DNA of 64,000 bases from Paragorgia papillata (taxonomy: Eukaryota > Cnidaria > Anthozoa > Scleralcyonacea > Coralliidae): the NCBI GenBank assembly GCA_035771165.1, contig JAWNZC010000235.1:924001-988000 (forward strand), read 5' to 3'. The first letter of the stretch is position 1. Each line of letters begins with the position of its first letter. Positions 10,728-20,252 of this stretch are shown here, piece after piece. The position numbers were made by a program, and so were the translations under genes. The notes under the pieces are model-generated. The model was not told the origin of the DNA. It did no database searches and worked only from the letters and a program-made list of their open reading frames with translations.

Positions 10728-11035
10728 TCGGAAAAAAAATGCAAGAAAACAACATTACTGTTGACGAAGCTATGAAACATGCCTACGCTATGTTGGTTCC
10801 AGAATATACCAGAGAAATGGCAAAAACATACAAAAAGTACATTCGATTAGTAAAGGAGCTTCAACGTGACAGTATCCACAAGAAAATTATGAAAACAATG
10901 AAACGTTTAATGGATAAAGAAGGCTACGACGAAGATGAAAGTATAAATGCGGCTATAAATCAAAGAAAATTCCTTCTACAACGAATGTTGGGATACAAAA
11001 CCGTTATGGGTAACATGAACACGGGGACAGAATAA
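10728..11035 (+). pseudogene. Zinc-finger acidic protein gene, right arm, 3' part
   Basis: This continues the gene interrupted at 8970. The C-terminal domain (KKMQENN to MNTGTE) is open and about 95 percent identical in protein to the left-arm version, including NQRKFLLQRMLGYKTVMG. The first residues are merged with the AT-rich LINE tail. Confidence 0.8.
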
Positions 11036-11074
11036 TAATTGTTTGTGCGTTCATAAGTCAATCTACAAAATAAA

Positions 11075-12115
11075 TACGAATACGAATACGAATATTTATT
11101 TAACGTCGGTGGCATAGGGAGTGGTTGCCCAGTCTCCCGAGCCAGAGGCTCATGTTAAAAATGCTCGACAATACTTATTTAAAAATTACAACAATTAATA
11201 TAACTAGCTATTTTACAATAAAATTTTTAAAATGTATTGTTATCTATTATAATACAAAAAGCATAAGTAAAACTATGCAGATAATTAAAAAAAAAACTCA
11301 AGCACAACGCATGCACTTACAACCAAGATTAATTTTGTTTGTAAAATCCAAATTACTTATGCTGTTTCTAAAAGCAGCCAAAGATTTTGAGTTTTTAATA
11401 TGCGAAGAGAGTTCATTCCGTATATGAATAACAATGTAGGAAAAAGAATTGTGTAAATACAATGTATTATAACTTGCTTGTTCAAATTAGTTCTGTACAC
11501 TATTCCTAAGGTTATAATTAGACGATCTTACTTTAAACATGTTCGAAATATATTTAGGGCCTTGAAGCTTAATAGCTAAAATAAGTGAGTGTTCGTATCG
11601 TCTTTGCTCCAGGCTATTCATAGATGCCAAATTCAAAAGGCTTTCATAACTGGTCGAGTTGCCCATTTTAAGAAGCGTTTTTAAAGCATAATAGTTCGCC
11701 TTTTCCAGTTTGTTATTCAGGCATTTTCCAATACCCAGTAATAGAGGGCAACAATACTCAAAGTGAGGCAGTACATAGGCTTTATACAACCTAATCATAA
11801 CCTCCATTGGTACCAATCGTCGTAATCGTCGAAGTGCCGAGACTTTTGCAAACACCTTCTTGAGCGTTTCTTTTACACGAGGTTCAAATGTTAACTTTTT
11901 ATCTAAAGTAACTCCTAGTATTCTGAGATTGGACTCTGTGGAAATTGCCAGATCCTTAACTCTAATCTCATACTCATATTTAGAGTTTCCCATTATCATA
12001 GCTTGTGTCTTCTTTGAATTTATGGATAGAAAATTGTTATTAAGCCAGTGATAAAGAGCAATTACGTCATTATTAATGGTAAATTCTAGTCGAGCAGGGT
12101 AGTCATCGGATGTAT
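11075..12115 (-). mobile_element. Second truncated LINE fragment in the right arm
   Basis: The minus-strand frame 11999-11487 encodes a LINE C-terminal region (LRILGVTLDKKLTF, LYKAYVLPHFEYCCPLL, KANYYALKTLL), downstream of the RT catalytic core. The low-coordinate edge is a short ATACGA microsatellite and is the element's 3' end. Comparison with 6240-6290 on the left arm shows that the host sequence continues directly from AAAATAAAT to TTTTAAAACAC without this insert. Confidence 0.8.
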
Positions 12116-12502
12116 AATTTTAAAACACAAGTTGTGTTATTTAATCATTTAACTTTTAATTAAACAGTTTAATTATTAGTACGATCTTTGTCATTAAGTT
12201 ATCCCTTAGGAAACATCGAGTTTTCTGGACTCCCTAGAAATACATAAAGTCACGAAAGGGACGTAGGGAATTCAATGATAACTTAAATACGAATTCAAGG
12301 AGCAAATGCGAACATAAATTGTGCCTAATTAACACGTTCGCATCATACAGTGTACGATATAAATATGTAAAAATAAAACAAATGAAATTGTACAGGAAAC
12401 AAAAGTCATTTGACAGGTAATTAATTTTCCCTTGTAACTTATTCATAAACGCTTCAATGATCTTTGCTTCGAGCTCTATTTACAAAGGCAGTTTGAATAC
12501 CT

Positions 12503-12745
12503 TCACTTTTTTCTGAATGGCGCAATTTTCAAACGTCGTTCACAGTGTACCGCCAGATTTGTTCTTTTATTAATTTGTTGCGCCATATTTGGAATGAAAC
12601 AATATTGCGGATTCTCCAGTGTCAATTTGGATAACCATTCTATTATATTCCATTTGCAGATGACCGGCTCTACATTTAAATCGTTACAACCAAAGGTAAC
12701 ACCGATTCTAAACATTTTCTGTCTGTTATGATTTTTATTTAACAA
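12503..12745 (-). CDS. Unknown 80-residue frame, right arm
   Basis: It contains MFRIGVTFGC and IIEWLSKLTLENPQYCF, also visible in decayed form at 5690-5930. The first codon offered by the frame is not clearly ATG; an internal ATG at MFRIGV is a better start. The protein is small, with several Cys, and unrecognised. Preservation here against decay in the left arm suggests it was once coding. Confidence 0.4.
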   Translation of the reverse strand: MLNKNHNRQKMFRIGVTFGCNDLNVEPVICKWNIIEWLSKLTLENPQYCFIPNMAQQINKRTNLAVHCERRLKIAPFRKK

Positions 12746-12868
12746 GCCCCCATTTGGAAATTTTCTCTAAACCGTACAGCACTGTCACCGCAAGCAACAA
12801 TGTATAGTATGAAGAAAGTAGACCAATGCATTAGGTTTTTAGAAACATTTTTATTCACACAATTTTAA

Positions 12869-13342
12869 TTACACAGTTGAATGGTACTTAAGTTTACAAG
12901 CACACGTTATATAGTCCAGTAAGTTATTAATGTTCATTGTTCTTTCGGTTTCAGCGTATACCTTAGACCACACAAACCAGCTCAGATTAAATAAGCTGTC
13001 AAAATATTGTCTGTATAAAGTGGAAGGACTAGGAAACGATAAAATCCTGCAGGCCTCCACGATTGCCCTCCAAATATCTTCACGGTCAATCATTGAAATA
13101 GCTTGGTCTGTGTAGGCCATCCAACGATAATCTTCATCAGAAACTTCACAAGGCTCTCTCGTGGTCGTCCATTGATTACCATCCACCTCCTCGGTCTCCT
13201 TGAAACATGACGCTAGCTCCTCCAGCTGTTCAATTTGTCGATGGACAAACTCGGAAGAAACGAGGTCAATAATCTGCTCAAAAGTTAGAATGTCTTCAAA
13301 ATCAACTTCATCGACATACATTTGCTCAAACATATGTGCCAT
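12869..13342 (-). CDS. Unknown acidic protein, right-arm cassette of the palindrome
   Basis: The frame extends to a GTG at 13357, but the first ATG is at 13342, giving 157 residues. The protein is acidic and probably helical, with FEDILTFEQIIDLV near the start and SLFNLSWFVWSKVY near the end. There is no signal peptide or known motif. It sits where the left arm has the unrelated ORF 5018-5434, between the terminal repeat and the shared 12380-12720 block. The intact frame suggests recent activity or selection. Confidence 0.55.
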   Translation of the reverse strand: MAHMFEQMYVDEVDFEDILTFEQIIDLVSSEFVHRQIEQLEELASCFKETEEVDGNQWTTTREPCEVSDEDYRWMAYTDQAISMIDREDIWRAIVEACRILSFPSPSTLYRQYFDSLFNLSWFVWSKVYAETERTMNINNLLDYITCACKLKYHSTV

Positions 13343-13641
13343 GCTTCTCTTTACCACGTTTCTTCAACCAGTTCACAAACACACTCACTAAATAAACAGT
13401 GACCGTTAGCATTGCACGTTTGTTTCATTAAACATCTTCTTTATTCATTTGAACCATTGTCTGACAACAATCTCACTTGTCAAACAGGATTTCCAGTCTA
13501 CATACGCGCACAGGGCCCACACAGGATTTCTGTCTAAATGCGCGCACAGGGCCCACACGGCCAGCCTGGTAGCTAAAACCTAGGGGTCAGAGCTCCTGAA
13601 AAATGCTGACTCAGCTGTACTATACCTGTCACTATACTACT

Positions 13642-14061
13642 GTCGATCGTCGTCAGGTACTTGGCCTTTCCCAAATTGTCTATAATATCGTCAGTTCGGG
13701 GCATCGGGTAGGCATCAAGAGCAGACAGGCTGTTGACTTTTCTGTAATCGACACAGAAACGAATTGAACCATCCTTCTTGGGGACCAGAACTACTGGAGA
13801 CGCCCAATCGCTTGTATAAGGTGTTATCACTCCCATCGCTAGCATCTTATCGATTTCTTTTTTGACAATGTTACGTCGAGCTTCAGGTAAACGGTATGCA
13901 CGTTGACGTACTGCTTGTGTCTCGCCGGTGTTGATGCGATGCTCCGTCATGTCAGTTCGTCCAGGACTGTCTTGCAAGACATCGCAATACTCTTCCAGGA
14001 GGTTCTCTTGTTGCGTTCGCTGCTCCTCGTCAGTTCCGGATCTATTTCCGTATCTTGCCAT
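13642..14061 (-). pseudogene. Gypsy reverse transcriptase, N-terminal half
   Basis: The frame shows the typical lead-in (EHRINTGETQAVRQRAYRLP), then IDKMLAMGVI, SDWASPVVLVPKKDGS and RFCVDYRKVNSLSALDAYPM. It stops at KYLTTID, exactly where the palindrome begins; the catalytic YVDD region is absent. The upstream linker (FSPEFGQPTEM) reads in an adjoining frame up to 14138 and joins the integrase side across the Mutator-like insertion. About 140 residues of RT remain. Confidence 0.9.
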
Positions 14062-14155
14062 GCTCGCATTTCTGTAGGTTGTCCAAACTCGGGGCTGAAT
14101 TGAACCTCGTCGCTTTCCTCGTCTTCAACTTTCCACACGTAACTGACGTCTGCAG

Positions 14156-15639
14156 GACAGGGGGGGAAACGGCTGATTGGTCAATTTGAAAACGCAACAG
14201 CGCTTGCGCAGAAAGTAAACTGCTGACCTAAACTTATGTTTGAGCAGTCAATTCGAAGTAAATAATGGCTGTCGAGAGAGATCGAAACTATGTTTTATGC
14301 GTTCGTCGATGGTTTTTCAGTCCACCTTTGCTTAAACAAATCCTTGAAACGTGCATTTAAAGCCCAAAGCTGACGAAGAGTTTCTTCCATGAGGCTGACG
14401 ACGAGTGGTTACCAGTCGATGAGCTTGACGAACTTCCTTCGATATTTTCGCGCGACGTGGCTGATGTATAGACGATGTCGATTGAGAGGAAGCCAAAGTT
14501 GTCTTGCTTGAACCCATCTTGCAAGAATCTGCTTCTCTTCGAGATTGTTAATTTTGTCTCTTAGTTGTTCACGTAAGCTGATTATCTTTTGCTGAAATAT
14601 TGAAGTATTTGAAGCAGCCGCTGTGGACAGTCCTGTGCATGTAGATTCTTCGTCGGCGAGCTCTATTTGTGCTCGATAGAAAGTTGTAGTGGGAAAGGCA
14701 ACTAAAAATTTCGCTTTTGTAGCCATTTTGTAGCCTCGAGCTTCATTTGAAGCAGATAAGTGTCTCAGTTTTCCTCCACAAGTTGATCGAGCGCTTCGTA
14801 ACGTACGTGTACATAATTCAATACAACTTCTAGACATGTTTATTTTTGTCTAGTTCGTTCTTAAAAGAACGCCGCTAAACCGCATAAAAAATGCACTAGA
14901 AGCTGTTTTAAAAACTCTTCCAACCTTTGGCAAAAATGTAGGAAGGCAAAGATACCTTGTTAAGTCGTTTATGACAGTGTTTAATATTTTTTATTTGGTG
15001 ACTGAGAACCGAACTACAGAACCATATAATTAATTGTGATTAATGGTAGTTTTGCTGCTTATGTCAATATATCGTCAGTTAAGTACAGGATAAAACCGTA
15101 ATTTAAACTTCCCCTGGTTGGAAACGCAACAAAACAAGGACGGCAAGATGGGGGTTAAGAAAGTTTGTACAGTTTGTAATGCGTGTTTTAAAAACGATAA
15201 CAGACCGTTCAACGTATTTCACTATATTTTTCATACGGTTAAAACATATATGTCGATTAAAAAAATACGTGGAAACTGATATATTTAGAGACGTAAATTA
15301 TATATGATTTGTTAATGAATAAAGAACAATTATATGGCAGAATGATGCTTAATTAACAACTAAAACGTCGCCTTAATTTTTTCGAGCTACTACAGCGGGT
15401 TGTATAATTCTACCTTGGCTAGATTTGTGAAAAATCGTTGATCGTTAGCTAGGAAAAAAAAGATGATTATTTTTCTTTGCAAGAAATCGTTTTTAATCAC
15501 GAATAGTTCAATCTTTGATGTTTCTAATTACTATGATTTTTTTGCTATATGAGTAGTATCGCCGCTTAATTTAGCCCGAATTCGTCATTGTAGAAAATAA
15601 AGTTTTACTTCCGCATGCGCAGCCGTTTCCCCCCCTGTC
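14156..15639. mobile_element. Mutator-like DNA element, 1484 bp, 9-bp target duplication
   Basis: The ends GACAGGGGGGGAAACGGCTG and its exact complement are flanked on both sides by CGTCTGCAG (14147-14155 and 15640-15648). A 9-bp duplication is the hallmark of Mutator-like elements. Removing it rejoins the Gypsy linker between integrase and RT. It carries only ORF remnants. Confidence 0.85.
14409..14837 (-). CDS. ORF remnant inside the Mutator-like element
   Basis: The frame encodes 142 residues. From an internal Met (KMATKAKF) it reads as a small helical protein with a coiled-coil-like SLREQLRDKINNLEEKQ and basic C-terminus, running toward further sequence in another frame (14332-14517). 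It lacks a transposase catalytic motif. It may be the 5' part of a captured or transposon gene; the family is not recognised. Confidence 0.35.
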   Translation of the reverse strand: MSRSCIELCTRTLRSARSTCGGKLRHLSASNEARGYKMATKAKFLVAFPTTTFYRAQIELADEESTCTGLSTAAASNTSIFQQKIISLREQLRDKINNLEEKQILARWVQARQLWLPLNRHRLYISHVARKYRRKFVKLIDW

Positions 15640-15804
15640 CGTCTGCAGGGCGATGCCATGCTCGAAGCATGTTTATGTGAAATATTTAGTACTTCTTCCT
15701 TCGATGTGGTGTTGCAATTTCATAATCCACTTCCCCGATCCTGCGTTTTACTTTGTAGGGACCTTAATTGCCACTGTGCTTCCAAACTGTTACTGCTCGC
15801 ATCT

Positions 15805-16954
15805 CTAGGACATAAGATACGACATTCTGCGGACCACGCACCAGACCTGTCCATTCGTCACTAGGACGTCCAAGGGACCTCTTACTGGACGACCGTAGAG
15901 CAGCTCGAACGGAGAATACCCGGTGGACTGTTGCGGGACCTCTCGGTAGGCGAACAGCAGGTAAGGAATCCACTTATCCCAATTCTTAGGATCATCTGCG
16001 GCGAATTTCCACAATTTCAGGGTGGCGATGAACCGCTCCACCAGTCCGTCTGTTTGCGGATGATAGGGGGTTGTGCGGATTCGTCGAATTCCGAGTACCT
16101 TGTACAACTCTTCCAGTAATTTCTACATAAAGTCAGAATCTCATCAGGAACACCAACTCTAGAGAACACTTTCATTAACTCAGTCGCCACTCGTTTCGCA
16201 TCCATTCCACGCATTGGAATGGCCTCTGGATAGCGCGTGGCATATAGTCGCAGATGACCATTATAAATCTGTTGCCATCTTCGCTAGGTGGACGTATTGG
16301 ACCAACAAAATCCACTGCAATTCTTGAAAACGGCTGGTCGATGATTGGCATGGCACAAGCTTCGCTCGTTCTGGCTCCTTTCCCTTGGTAGATTTCTACC
16401 AGACCTCGCATGTCTTGCAAAACTCTGTAACATCTTGGTATACATCCTCGGCCAAAGAAACGCCGTAAAATTCGATCTAGTGTTTTCTGGCGTCCTAGAT
16501 GCCCCGCCATTGGGGCACTGTGTGCCATATTCAGAACAGCCATTCGGGCTTGCTTTGGAACCACCAGTTGCTCAACCCCTTCTTGCCAGTCGTCTCCAAT
16601 GGCATGGCGATAGAGTAACCCATCCTTAACGAAACAGCTGGCTTCCTCGTTAACTCCAGTTGTCGTTCCATTCTCTGCTAGCTGATAGAAGGTCGTGAGG
16701 GAATCATCATCCTCTTGGAGCTGACGCAGTTCAGACTTAGTCCAACTACCTCTTGGCAAGGTAGAATTCTTCTCAATTGGACAATTCCCATTCCTGTCCT
16801 GATCTGGTTCCTCGGATCCTACTGGCCGCCCCTTTTTCTTTTCTACTCTGCGCTGTCTCTTTGTCTTTCTTGTCTTGACATTCCCTGAGAATAGCTCATC
16901 ATCAAACTGTGACCAGGTCTCCATCTCGTCTATCTCAACTGGTTTTACCGTCAC
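15805..16954 (-). pseudogene. Gypsy integrase, frameshifted
   Basis: From 16954 the frame gives a linker, then the zinc-binding N-domain (HSAPMAGHLGRQKTLDRIL), then FSRIAVDFVGPI with the first catalytic Asp. Frameshifts interrupt the Cys pair and the region after ICDYMPRAI. At 16135 a short deletion removes the segment after GVPDEILT where the second catalytic Asp is expected. The frame 16107-15805 resumes with TPYHPQTDGLVERF, holding the catalytic Glu, and YSPFELLYGRPVRGPLD. It is inactive. Confidence 0.88.
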
Positions 16955-17011
16955 CCCTGATGTACTTTCTTCTTCTTGAATCAGCTGATTCTCTCTGTTG
17001 ATCTCTTTCGT

Positions 17012-17677
17012 TTAGGCACGGGTCATGACGTAACTCCCTTCTCTGGGTCCAGGAAAAGCCAGTTTTCCTAAATTTGGAAAGTCGCGACCAAGCAAAACTG
17101 GCTCAGGGAGACACGGAGCGACACCGGCTTTTACCAGATACTCTTGACCATCAACGTTCATGTTCACAAGAACAGTTGGGTACGCGAGAGTTTCTCCATG
17201 CACACAAACAACATTAAGAGCACCTCCATGATCAAGTTGCTTTCTCTCCACCAGATCTTGGTGTACCATAGTGTGTGAACATCCGGTGTCGACCATAATT
17301 CCTAGTTGCTTGCCTTCGACCTGCCCTTGCAGTGTGAATTTGCCAGTAACTTTCTCGTCTTGTAGTTGGCCCTCCCCTCGTACAAACAACCCCAATGCCT
17401 TACTTGCACTGTACATGCTTGAACACTGTAAAGCAATGTGTCCTAACTGTCCACACCGATAACATGTCTTATTTTGGTGCTCTCTTTCTCCTTGTTTTCT
17501 TCGCCATTCGGGGATGTCTTCTTCTGCAAGGGTAGCTGCTGCCTCCGCTGACTTGGGGTTACGTTCCTTCACCCAGATCGTTATTTCCTTTGGGATAACT
17601 TTCATCAATTGCTCCAAAACTATCTTATCTAAAACCTTAGCCGTAACTTTGTCAACTTCCGATTTTTCTAGACCCAT
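17012..17677 (-). pseudogene. Gypsy capsid C-terminus (SCAN-like), zinc knuckle and protease
   Basis: The 221-codon frame opens with a SCAN-like helical segment (residues about 1-52: LEQLMKVIPKEITIWVKERN). A CCHC knuckle CYRCGQLGHIALQC follows at residues 72-85, and an aspartic protease with IMVDTGCSHTMVH at 127-139. The SCAN domain is known to derive from the capsid of Gmr1-like Gypsy elements, which fits the gene order. The first Met is probably internal to a longer gag frame broken near 17720-18005. Confidence 0.85.
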
Positions 17678-18004
17678 CCACTTCAGACATAGCTCTTCTA
17701 GTGGACTAGGAGTTCTTTGATCGGTTCATCTTCTTGTAGTCGTCTCGACCGACTGCGCGTTTATTCTCTGATGTCATAGCGCTTCAAAATGGCTTATTTT
17801 ACCTTGGTGTAGTCTTTGCTGTCCTCCGCTCTCAAACCAACATACGCAGCTCTCGCTTTTCCCGACAGAAGAGGGCTCAGTTTTATGGACCAAAAGTCTT
17901 TTGGCCAATTGCAAACAGTCGCTATTCTTTCAATAATCCTCAATGCAGATCTCTGCCGATAGTTTCGTCATTTCAGGCTCTTTAAACTTCACCTTCGCAC
18001 TCTC

Positions 18005-18320
18005 TACCTGCGGAACTCTTCATTCTTCGGGTTTTCCGACTTCCATTGATCTTTTCCTTTCGGTTTCTAACTGCTCTTCTCGCTCAATTCTCTGCTTTCT
18101 CTCGAACTCTACTCGCTCTTGCATATCTAAACGTACCTTTTCGTGTCTTTCATCCATGGCTCGAATTATTTCTGTCCATCTCTTCTCTTCGCTTTCTTTC
18201 TCTTCTCGGCGACGTTCATCTTCCCGAGTTCTTTCTGCCTTTCGTTCCTCTTGGAACATTTGAAATAGTTCTGCCATGGTTGACTGGGCTGCTGCTTCCC
18301 CAGCAACCCCTTCCTCTCCC
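18005..18320 (-). pseudogene. Gypsy gag, N-terminal charged coiled coil
   Basis: The frame reads MAELFQMFQEERKAERTRED followed by a long Glu/Arg/Lys helix and ends at VGKPEE. It is the continuation of the short gag start at 19076-19030 (MASSRRGKQTVEAGE), from which it is separated by the hAT-like insertion. Beyond 18005 the frame is degraded. Confidence 0.7.
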
Positions 18321-19029
18321 CAGTGGCGCAACTATACTGGGTGGGAAGGGTGGGTAAATCCCACGGGCCCCGAGCAAAAGGAATTAATTAGGGGGCCCGA
18401 GCATTTTGTGACGAGATCCGTAGGTTCCATAGAACCCCCCTTTCTGATCGTTATAACTGCCCTCAAAATGCAGGAAATAGCGTTTCTGAGCATTAGAAAA
18501 TCAAAAATTTCCTGCGGGAGCATTTTCCCGCAACCTTCTACTGGTTTGCCGCACCTTCAGGGCCCGCCACTTTGTTTGACAGTCTTGAGTCTTACACTGA
18601 AAATCTTCTCTTGGGGGGGTGGGGGGATGCTTTGACACCCATACGCAGGGGCGGCGCGACCGGGAGGTAGGGGGTATTTACCCCAAACAAAATTTGGCAA
18701 GAAGTGCCTTTATTAGTATGTGCAGTGTGCACTGACTTTTTACACAATCCGCGGATAAATGTCTGCGCGCAGACTATGCGGAATGGAATGAATGCAGTTA
18801 TGAATCTATTCAAATAATCTGCCCACTTTAACAAATTTTGAATCGGAGTGTGAGTGATTTTGCTCAAAAGTGCCCTCACAGTGCAGGAAATTCCATTTCA
18901 GAGACCCTAGATTCAAATATTTTCCGGGGGAGCATGCCCCGAACCCCCCTAGAAATGCGGTCACTAAATCGGTAAAGACCCCCGAAGTAATCAATCCCAC
19001 GGGGCCCCAGATGCCTAGTTGCGCCACTG
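18321..19029. mobile_element. hAT-like non-autonomous element, 709 bp, in gag
   Basis: The ends are CAGTGGCGCAACTA and TAGTTGCGCCACTG. CTCTCC occurs on both sides close to the ends, a degraded target duplication. CAG...CTG termini suit hAT. An additional CAGGGGCGGCGCGACCGG block at 18646 looks like an end of another hAT-type element nested within. No transposase is seen. Confidence 0.7.
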
Positions 19030-19076
19030 CGCTCTCCGGCTTCCACGGTCTGTTTTCCCCGACGTGAACTGGCCAT
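19030..19076 (-). pseudogene. Start of Gypsy gag
   Basis: The ATG at 19076 opens MASSRRGKQTVEAGERS, then runs into the hAT-like insertion. It lies about 130 bp downstream of the LTR on the minus strand, as expected for a gag start. Confidence 0.6.
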
Positions 19077-19209
19077 CTTATCTTCCAGTCTTCGACTACA
19101 GCTTCGTACTTGTCCTGTTCAGCTCTTAATATAACCTCCCGGTTGGTTTGTGGGCTTGCTTACCGATTAAATACCTTCACCACAAGCTTATCCAACCGAT
19201 GCCACCATA

Positions 19210-19381
19210 TGTGATAATTTGAGTTTGGTTTCACACTTTATTTCCCGTTTAATACAGGCTTTCAGTTCATACCTCAAATCAACAACCACTCGACGTCCGA
19301 TGCCGCTTACCCCCAGCGGCCAGCGGCCTATCCTCAATTACGTCATAAGGCGTAAGTAATGATTACTTCCGCTCCATCACA
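19210..19381 (-). repeat. 5' LTR of the Gypsy element (172 bp)
   Basis: The minus-strand sequence begins TGTGAT and ends ATCACA, a perfect terminal inverted hexamer. An AATAAA lies inside (plus-strand TTTATT near 19229). Two bases after its end is TGGTGGCATCGG, a primer-binding-site-like sequence. No second LTR exists in the window to compare, so the boundaries are inferred. Confidence 0.65.
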
Positions 19382-19879
19382 ATGTTCTTGCTGGTCGTGA
19401 CAATAAATCTGTGCAAAAAGCTTTAAAAAAGCTACAAGTGTCGGCGAAATGTATCTTGCGGATAATAATTTTTTACCGGGATGTCTAGCAACCTCGATGA
19501 CGTTTATACTCAGCTTCATATATATGATATATTCCATGCAGTGGCGCTTTTAATAACTTTATTTCATAATATACATGTATTCATATCGCGATTCACAGTT
19601 ACAACATCATCTTATTGATTCTATTGGTGCTACCCAAACATATGTAACCATTTTCACTTTCAAAATGGCGGCATTTATAGGTCTTTCTGCTAATGGTAGC
19701 GACCACTGACTTGTATTTATCGCAGGCATAGAAATTTTGGCAACTTATATATTGTAAGTTTTCAATATTTATGTAAATGAAGGCGATTTTTGTCACTTTA
19801 CATGCACGGTGGTTTGGTCATTGTTAAATGTGGAACTAAGACTCAAGAGGCGTACTGAATTATTTGTCTCACAAATATA

Positions 19880-19948
<69 letters not shown>

Positions 19949-20080
19949 TAGAACATGATTTAGCCAGTTTGTATCAACAAAATATTTTACGTTTGTTGCT
20001 GAGAGGGCCGCCAGCCCGGGAATTTTCATGATAATTCATAAGAGACTTATAAGTAATAGCATAGTATTGAGGTTAATTAA
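19382..20080. other. No gene; AT microsatellite and an inverted-repeat half
   Basis: Positions 19878-19946 are (AT)n. Positions 19640-19730 are an imperfect inverted match to 22470-22580 (shared AATGCCGCCATTTTGAAA core), possibly the ends of one old element now filled by later insertions. Confidence 0.55.
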
Positions 20081-20249
20081 GCCTGGTTTCCATATAGCCG
20101 TAAGAGCCGGCGGCATGGCTGCGACAAGGGGCGATGGTCCAATCATAGACAGTGTTGAATTAGCCAGCAATAAAAAGCTGTATGCGATTGGACCATTGCC
20201 CCTTGCCGCAGCCATGCCGCCGGCTCTTACGGCTATATGGAAACCAGGC
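20081..20249. mobile_element. Short TTAA-type MITE, 169 bp, 64-bp inverted ends
   Basis: The ends start GCCTGGTTTCCATATAGCCG and are inverted copies over 64 bp with two mismatches. TTAA lies on the left (20077-20080) and TTTA on the right. The 77-codon frame across it is an artefact. Confidence 0.8.
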
Positions 20250-20252
20250 TTT

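Larger units (their letters stand above)
4728..13641. mobile_element. 8.9-kb imperfect palindrome made of two inverted copies of one large element
   Basis: The left end AGTAGATATGGTGCAGG and the complement of the right end AGTAGTATAGTGACAGG are homologous, as are blocks 5690-5990 with 12380-12720, 6110-6300 with 12110-12250, 6307-7136 with 8519-8970 plus 10728-11035, and 7190-7830 with 7865-8465. The symmetry centre is at about 7850. AG-type termini, long inverted ends and several small unrelated ORFs recall Polinton/Maverick-like elements, but no polymerase, integrase or capsid gene is present, so that label is a guess. No matching target duplication flanks it. Confidence 0.75.
13642..19381 (-). 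mobile_element. Gmr1-like Ty3/Gypsy retrotransposon, truncated and nested
   Basis: Read on the minus strand the order is 5' LTR (19381-19210), primer-binding-like TGGTGGCATCGG, gag with SCAN-like region and zinc knuckle, protease, integrase, then Gypsy-type reverse transcriptase. Integrase before RT is a Copia-like order known in Gmr1-type Gypsy elements. The RT is cut at 13642 by the palindrome terminus, so RNase H and the 3' LTR are missing. A Mutator-like element (14156-15639) and a hAT-like element (18321-19029) are inserted. Many frameshifts are present and it is inactive. Confidence 0.88.

Noticed and set aside
5018..13342. Homology between the ORFs 5018-5434 and 12869-13342
   Set aside because: They are in mirrored positions, but the proteins share no motif order or residues beyond chance.
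4728..13641. Firm call of a Polinton/Maverick
   Set aside because: No polymerase B, integrase, protease or capsid gene is present; only AG-type ends and the style of small ORFs suggest it.
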